From: Sipunculus nudus
Taxonomy: Eukaryota; Annelida; Sipuncula; Golfingiida; Sipunculidae
Direction of reading: 5' to 3'
Length of the DNA stretch: 64,000 bases
NCBI GenBank assembly: GCA_026874595.1
Contig: CM049307.1
Span: 80,022,643 to 80,086,642, forward strand
In this document: piece by piece, positions 59,401 through 64,000 of the stretch
Layout of the letters: the number at the start of each line of letters is the position of its first letter
Position numbering within the stretch: position 1 is the first letter of the stretch
Translations under genes and position numbers: made by a program
The notes under the pieces: generated by a model
Told to the model about the DNA's origin: nothing
Database searches by the model: none
Seen by the model: the letters and a program-made list of their open reading frames with translations, nothing else

Positions 59401-59554
59401 ATAACAATGTCATAATAGGTCAATGTAAAGTGAACGAAGTGGAATATCATAATAGGTCAATGAAGCGCCAACAAAACAGTACCGTAAGATAACCTATTAA
59501 TTAATAAAAGTAGGAGCAACCCGGCTTCATCCCATAGTCCATGTAAGCAATGCA

Positions 59555-59593
<39 letters not shown>

Positions 59594-60342
59594 TATTTAA
59601 ATATATATATTAATATTTTTTTCAGCTTGATTATTCTGATATTCTTTACCGGGCGATATGCGTTTATAGAGTTGGAGACACCTTTGTTAAGGCAATGAGC
59701 AAACTAGGATTCGATGTTAACGGAAGGGACAGATACGGGAGATGTCTATTGAGGCGGGTGATACTAGAGCGCGACGGGGGTGCTTATGGGTACAATTTGG
59801 ACCTCAACTGGTGTGTGTATAGACTATTAAATTTGGGAGTAGCCCCAGTGTGTACACAAGAAACTCATTTGGTTTCCTCGGATGGATTCTGCATTCATGA
59901 CGTCATAAATTACATAGAACTGGAGACCGTGGAGGGTGTCAAGGTATTGAAATACTTGTTGCAATACGGTTATGACGTCACAGAGCCTCGACATGGTTAC
60001 ATGCGGGTTACTAAAAATAGGATATATATTCCTTATTATAGCAATCTTTTCCAGCTGTGTCATTATTTAGGAGCGTATGACGCAGCTTTAATAACAGTTG
60101 ACGCAGGTGTTACGATCACCCCTTATTACGCGGGACTGCGTCGCCGACCTTCCACTGCCCAGGAGGCGCTGTTCTTGACCAGACTTTCAGAGCGGGCCCG
60201 CAATCCACGATCCCTGCAGAATATTTGCAGGAACTACATTACACGGCGTGTGAGAAATTACCCAACAGCCCTTGCGAAGACTGTCGAACCTCTGGGCCTT
60301 CCGGCGCTAGTCCGTGACTATCTGACATTTAAGTACATGTAA
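56455..60342 (+). CDS. Ankyrin repeat and SOCS box protein (ASB-like)
   Basis: Four exons: 56455-56773, 57854-57963, 58749-58955 and 59626-60342 (TAA), giving about 450 aa. A second in-frame ATG at 56473 would give 444 aa and may be the true start. Ankyrin repeats lie at about residues 49-180: RGLHVAAKAGNDDMVKLLI, DPLHVASSWGHVDVVRILLK, NTAIHLAAMGDHGEVIRELL and RTALHLAVSMRNRKATETLV. A more divergent helical part follows. The last 47 residues form a SOCS box: a BC box (SLQNICRNYI, fitting xLxxxCxxxI) for Elongin B/C binding, and a Cul5-box-like LPALVRDYL. The likely role is substrate adaptor of a Cullin-5 RING E3 ubiquitin ligase; the substrate is unknown. Joins are in frame (phase 1, 0, 0). 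The exon 2 donor (ACG/GTACCT) is weak. A poly(A) signal AATAAA lies at 60615-60620. Nothing suggests decay. Confidence 0.87.
59558..59614. repeat. (AT)n tract next to the exon 4 acceptor of the ASB-like gene
   Basis: Imperfect AT run ending about 10 bp before the TTTTTTTCAG acceptor at 59625. It probably overlaps the polypyrimidine/branch-point zone. Confidence 0.85.
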
Positions 60343-60542
60343 CGTGTACTAATGACTGTAGCATTGTGTAGCCAGATTTCACCAAGAAACAGAAAAACCG
60401 CTATTTAAGTGTTCTTGATTTTGAACAGGTTATCCTGTACTTGACCAAATAGATATATGTAATGGTGGTAAAACACAGTGGGAGAGAAACTACGAAACTT
60501 TGAACAGATTGTTTGCTTAAAATCTTAACTTCATATATCTTA

Positions 60543-60607
<65 letters not shown>

Positions 60608-63600
60608 TCTACACAATAAAACAGTCGAGAATAAAATATTTTTCTGTTTCCTTGTGTTATTGTGTTCTGGAACAAGGTCGGTGTTCATATTGTCCCATAC
60701 TTGTTGACCACGATGTCGAATATCCACCAAATCAAAGGAACTTTACACAATTTTGTCCTATTTGGCCATTAAACCAGCACCGGCGAACCCCCCTGACGTG
60801 ATTTTAACACATATGATCGCCAAGGAACTGTACTGTAAATTGATACATTGCTGTAAATGGAGTGCTTGTTCACCAAAATCATGCCATTATACGCTCAAAA
60901 CGCCTTAAATATCACATCTTTAATATTTCGAAGTACAAGCCCGGCTACATGTGACCATACCCGAGCTAACAAGTATCTGCATTATAAATTATGGTCATAA
61001 GGGCTATGTTTCAGTGCTTTATTTTCAACAGCTAAATCCTTTCGTTTTGAAACAATAGATGGTGTTTATAGAAACAAAAGCGGTAATACGGTATCTGACT
61101 GGAAGCATTATACGGTCAGTGCAATATTTTTGCGGAGCACCAGTCTATTTTTATTCTAACTGCAAATCTGTGAGGAAAAAAAGTTAGCATCACCATGGAT
61201 TGTTCTCTGCTACTCTCCTAGCGTCTTCTCAAAATGATGATTTTTTTTCTCATACAAACGCACTGCTGTGTAGAAGAGAAGATGTTTTAAGAAAAAAGAA
61301 CCAACAGTTATATCGGGCATTTAATGATGAAAAGTGTCATGACTCCCTATGTCATGACTCCCTGTGAATCCTCTTTTTCATGTGTGTCATGAAGGTGTAT
61401 AATCAAACAGTGACGAAATATGTTATTAGTCACCACGCATGTTATTATCTATCAGTCAATCATTTTTAACTTAACGATCGGTACCGCAATACTGGTATTC
61501 ATATATATATATATATATATATATAAGGAGAAACAAATTTTTGTAAATTACATTTGTATAATAAAACATAGTAAATCCAAAAGAATGTTATTAACCTTCT
61601 GTATTTTCATAAAATAACATATTTAAAGCATTAACACACGATATGATAATAAATAATGAATTACGTCCTGGATTTAAGCTGTAGCATTTATAAGGAATGT
61701 ATATATGGAAATAAAATTTATGTAAGATTTCATCCGTTTAAACGGTTCTCCATCAACCGCATTGTGAACATGTATATTTGCTGTTAAGGTCAGGCAAAGT
61801 ATTCCAAATCTCATTATATTATCATATAACATAATTATCAATAAAAAAATTAATGTAGATATAACATAAAATGTACCCAATTCCTGGAAGAACACATTTT
61901 TTCTATCTATTTTTTTTTCACGAAAAACATCAGGTTATGCGCTTTGTTAAAAAACTATAGGCACATCTGTGAGCACTGTCAACTCGGCAGTGACGTCACA
62001 CAAAGGGAAATCCCCTGTGACTAAAAATTATAGATCTCATCAAAAGCTTTGTATTTCTGATACTCTCAGCCCAAAATTATCAGTGAATAATAAAAACAAC
62101 ATGTATTGCTAGAGTTTAGTCATTTCTAAATTTTTTCCTGTGACGTCACACTTTGCACCAGCCAATCACATCAGGGCCAAGTCTCTGGTCTGGATGAAAT
62201 CTATAACAAACCAACGTGTTATTACGTTAACCTAACCTTAATAGAATGGCTGGGAGAGCACTGACCTTACGTTCCAAGGTTAAATTATGATCTTGTCCAT
62301 CACTCGATGTCAGCTGACTTGTATCGACTCTTTGTACGAACTGTGTGTTTACTCAAGACAAATCATTATTATTTTTGCCGTTAAATATCGGTTTTGGTTT
62401 TCTTATTTGTTGTGAATTAAGCAAGTAGCCCATTTTCATTCGTACTTGATATCTGTCATGAGCAACATATTTGCAATCAAATATTCTACATAACCCATAG
62501 ATCAAGAGGTTGAACAGACCATAAAACTAAAAAAACTTATGTTGTCGCCAACAAAATATTTGTCGCCATCTTTAATTTGCCGATGAGTTGTATTAAGATT
62601 TTTCCATGTGTATCTGTGCATATATTAACATCAAGATGTGGTAATATTCTACTCTTTGCTGGGCAAGCAAGATACATTTGTCTTTCCTATATATTAAAAT
62701 TGACCACGTTAGGTGTTAATGCACATATTATTTGGTGAAACGTTCAGTATGTGAGAGTGGGTAGAATGTAATGGATTACCAGGAATGGAATGCGACCACT
62801 GCGTGAGGAGTGTAAACTGTGCCGAGACAGGTGGCATTTACTACCGCCTCGTTGGTCCATTGTCATAATCGGTGTGCTTTGAGCCGTGTTTACTTCAAGT
62901 CATCATACTAGCAGATTACTTCATTCTGGAGTAAAACCATATAGCTAACTCATTGACTAAGAAGAGCTGTTATCTAGTACTTTATATAACTGTTTTATGC
63001 AAATATTTGATATGACGTAAAGGAATGCTGATATATTTTCTTTATCCTGGATGTTGTCAACAAGTAGCTCCCCGATTAAATGAGAGGTATAACAAAAATG
63101 TCTCACCTCGTGGAAATTACTCAACAATAATATAAAAATATGGATATGGCTGCTTGAAATATTTGTGAAAGCAGGCAATTCTGTTCATGCTTTATTCAGG
63201 CATAATAGATTTATCTATTAAAACACGAAATATATAATCGTCCTTGATTGTGTTATGACTTATCACCGTTGTTGTTTGCTATTTTAGTTTTGTCTGTAAG
63301 CACCTTTATTAAAATTGTTCAAAACGGATTTTGATGAAACTTGGTGGAGAGTTCATGTAATAACCAAGAGATAATCAATTTAATCTTAAGTGTAATCAGT
63401 ATCATCACAATGTTTTTAAATAATTATTTATTATGGCGAGATGGAAGAATTAATTAATTCACTCGTATTAAAGGGCGCCTTTATACCGGCAGGCGGAGAT
63501 GAATTTGATGCAACCATGCATCGAGCAGGTGAACTGTAACACACATCGTTCCTCCCGGCTTAGATTGTTATGTTTTCCTGTGCTAACATAGCACACAGCA

Positions 63601-64000
63601 AAGTAATATTTCGGATCTGGCGATACATAATGCAATCGGAGATAGGTATGCAGTCTCTGACTGCTTTCAAGTTTAGGTAAAAGGCGCACGGGAATACACG
63701 TATCGTGTATCGCCTTGAGTGTAATTGAGATACACATGACACCTGAATAGGCCGAACATATATCTGCAGGTATAAAAGTCATAAATGGCGAAACGATTAA
63801 TGACCAAGAAAGGGACAACCGTTTCCAGCTACTTACCTTGACGTTAATGAATTTGCCGTTTATCACGGGTTATAGGAAATCTTACAGTATGTAACCGACA
63901 AAGTCCACCACCATGTCCGACTATCCGGCGTAACCTGCAAATAAAAACGTCATGAACTAGAAATATGCATTCTAAGGATTACAAGCCATGTGTTTGCAAT
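60343..64000. other. 3' flank of the ASB-like gene; no further gene recognised
   Basis: Holds (AT)n tracts at 60549-60602 and 61500-61524 and two TGACGTCAC palindromes near 61991 and 62141. A GTAAGT donor-like site at about 63841-63836 on the minus strand follows an open frame with stops just upstream, so I do not call an exon. Confidence 0.5.

Noticed and set aside
63836-63900. Minus-strand exon ending at a perfect AAG/GTAAGT
   Set aside because: Every frame through it meets a stop shortly upstream; at best a non-coding exon.

Overview
The window looks like nuclear DNA of a marine mollusc, most likely a bivalve. This rests on spliced genes with GT-AG introns, strongly AT-rich spacers with long (AT)n tracts, many poly-C/poly-G tracts, dispersed repeats carrying GGCGCC palindromes, and gene families that are expanded in molluscs. 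The species cannot be named from the sequence. Genes are sparse and most of the window is repeat-derived. No rRNA, tRNA or CRISPR is supported.

The left third (about 5.7-24.1 kb) holds a small cluster of three monocarboxylate-transporter-like (SLC16, MFS) genes. They share exon architecture: an exon of exactly 144 nt follows the first exon, and one of exactly 126 nt precedes the last. Copy A (5678-6607, +) is a broken fragment with a mutated splice donor and a stop codon at a conserved Tyr, cut off by a 25-bp minisatellite. Copy B (10532-18200, +) has five intact exons and encodes about 455 aa. Copy C (24104-20668, -) has all five exons with open splice joins, but exon 3 is 504 nt shorter than in B, so roughly TM4-TM7 is missing. 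B and C converge tail to tail. The flanks contain a minisatellite/unique composite present in inverted orientation at 0.37 and 5.2 kb, two oppositely oriented solo LTRs with clean 4-bp target duplications, a Ty3/Gypsy RT relic and a possible L1-type endonuclease relic.

The centre (24-56 kb) is mostly repeat. Its one gene is a class B-like GPCR at 33.9-36.1 kb with a somatomedin-B-type ectodomain. The ectodomain and the 7TM region are in one reading frame, separated by a single TAA. A second TAA, made by a 12-nt deletion, lies in TM7. The last ~570 bp (TM5 to 3' UTR) are tandemly duplicated, and the second copy lacks the deletion. Further right are a 1.2-kb Tigger/pogo relic with a CENP-B-type HTH fragment, several hAT-type MITEs (one with a perfect 8-bp target duplication), two RecQ-like helicase fragments and large tandem repeats.

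The right end (56.4-60.3 kb) carries a four-exon ankyrin-repeat gene ending in a SOCS box (ASB-like), a probable substrate adaptor of a Cullin-5 ubiquitin ligase. From 60.4 to 64 kb no gene is recognised.

The genes do not form an obvious joint pathway. The linked story is local duplication and decay: the transporter trio and the GPCR tail duplication.
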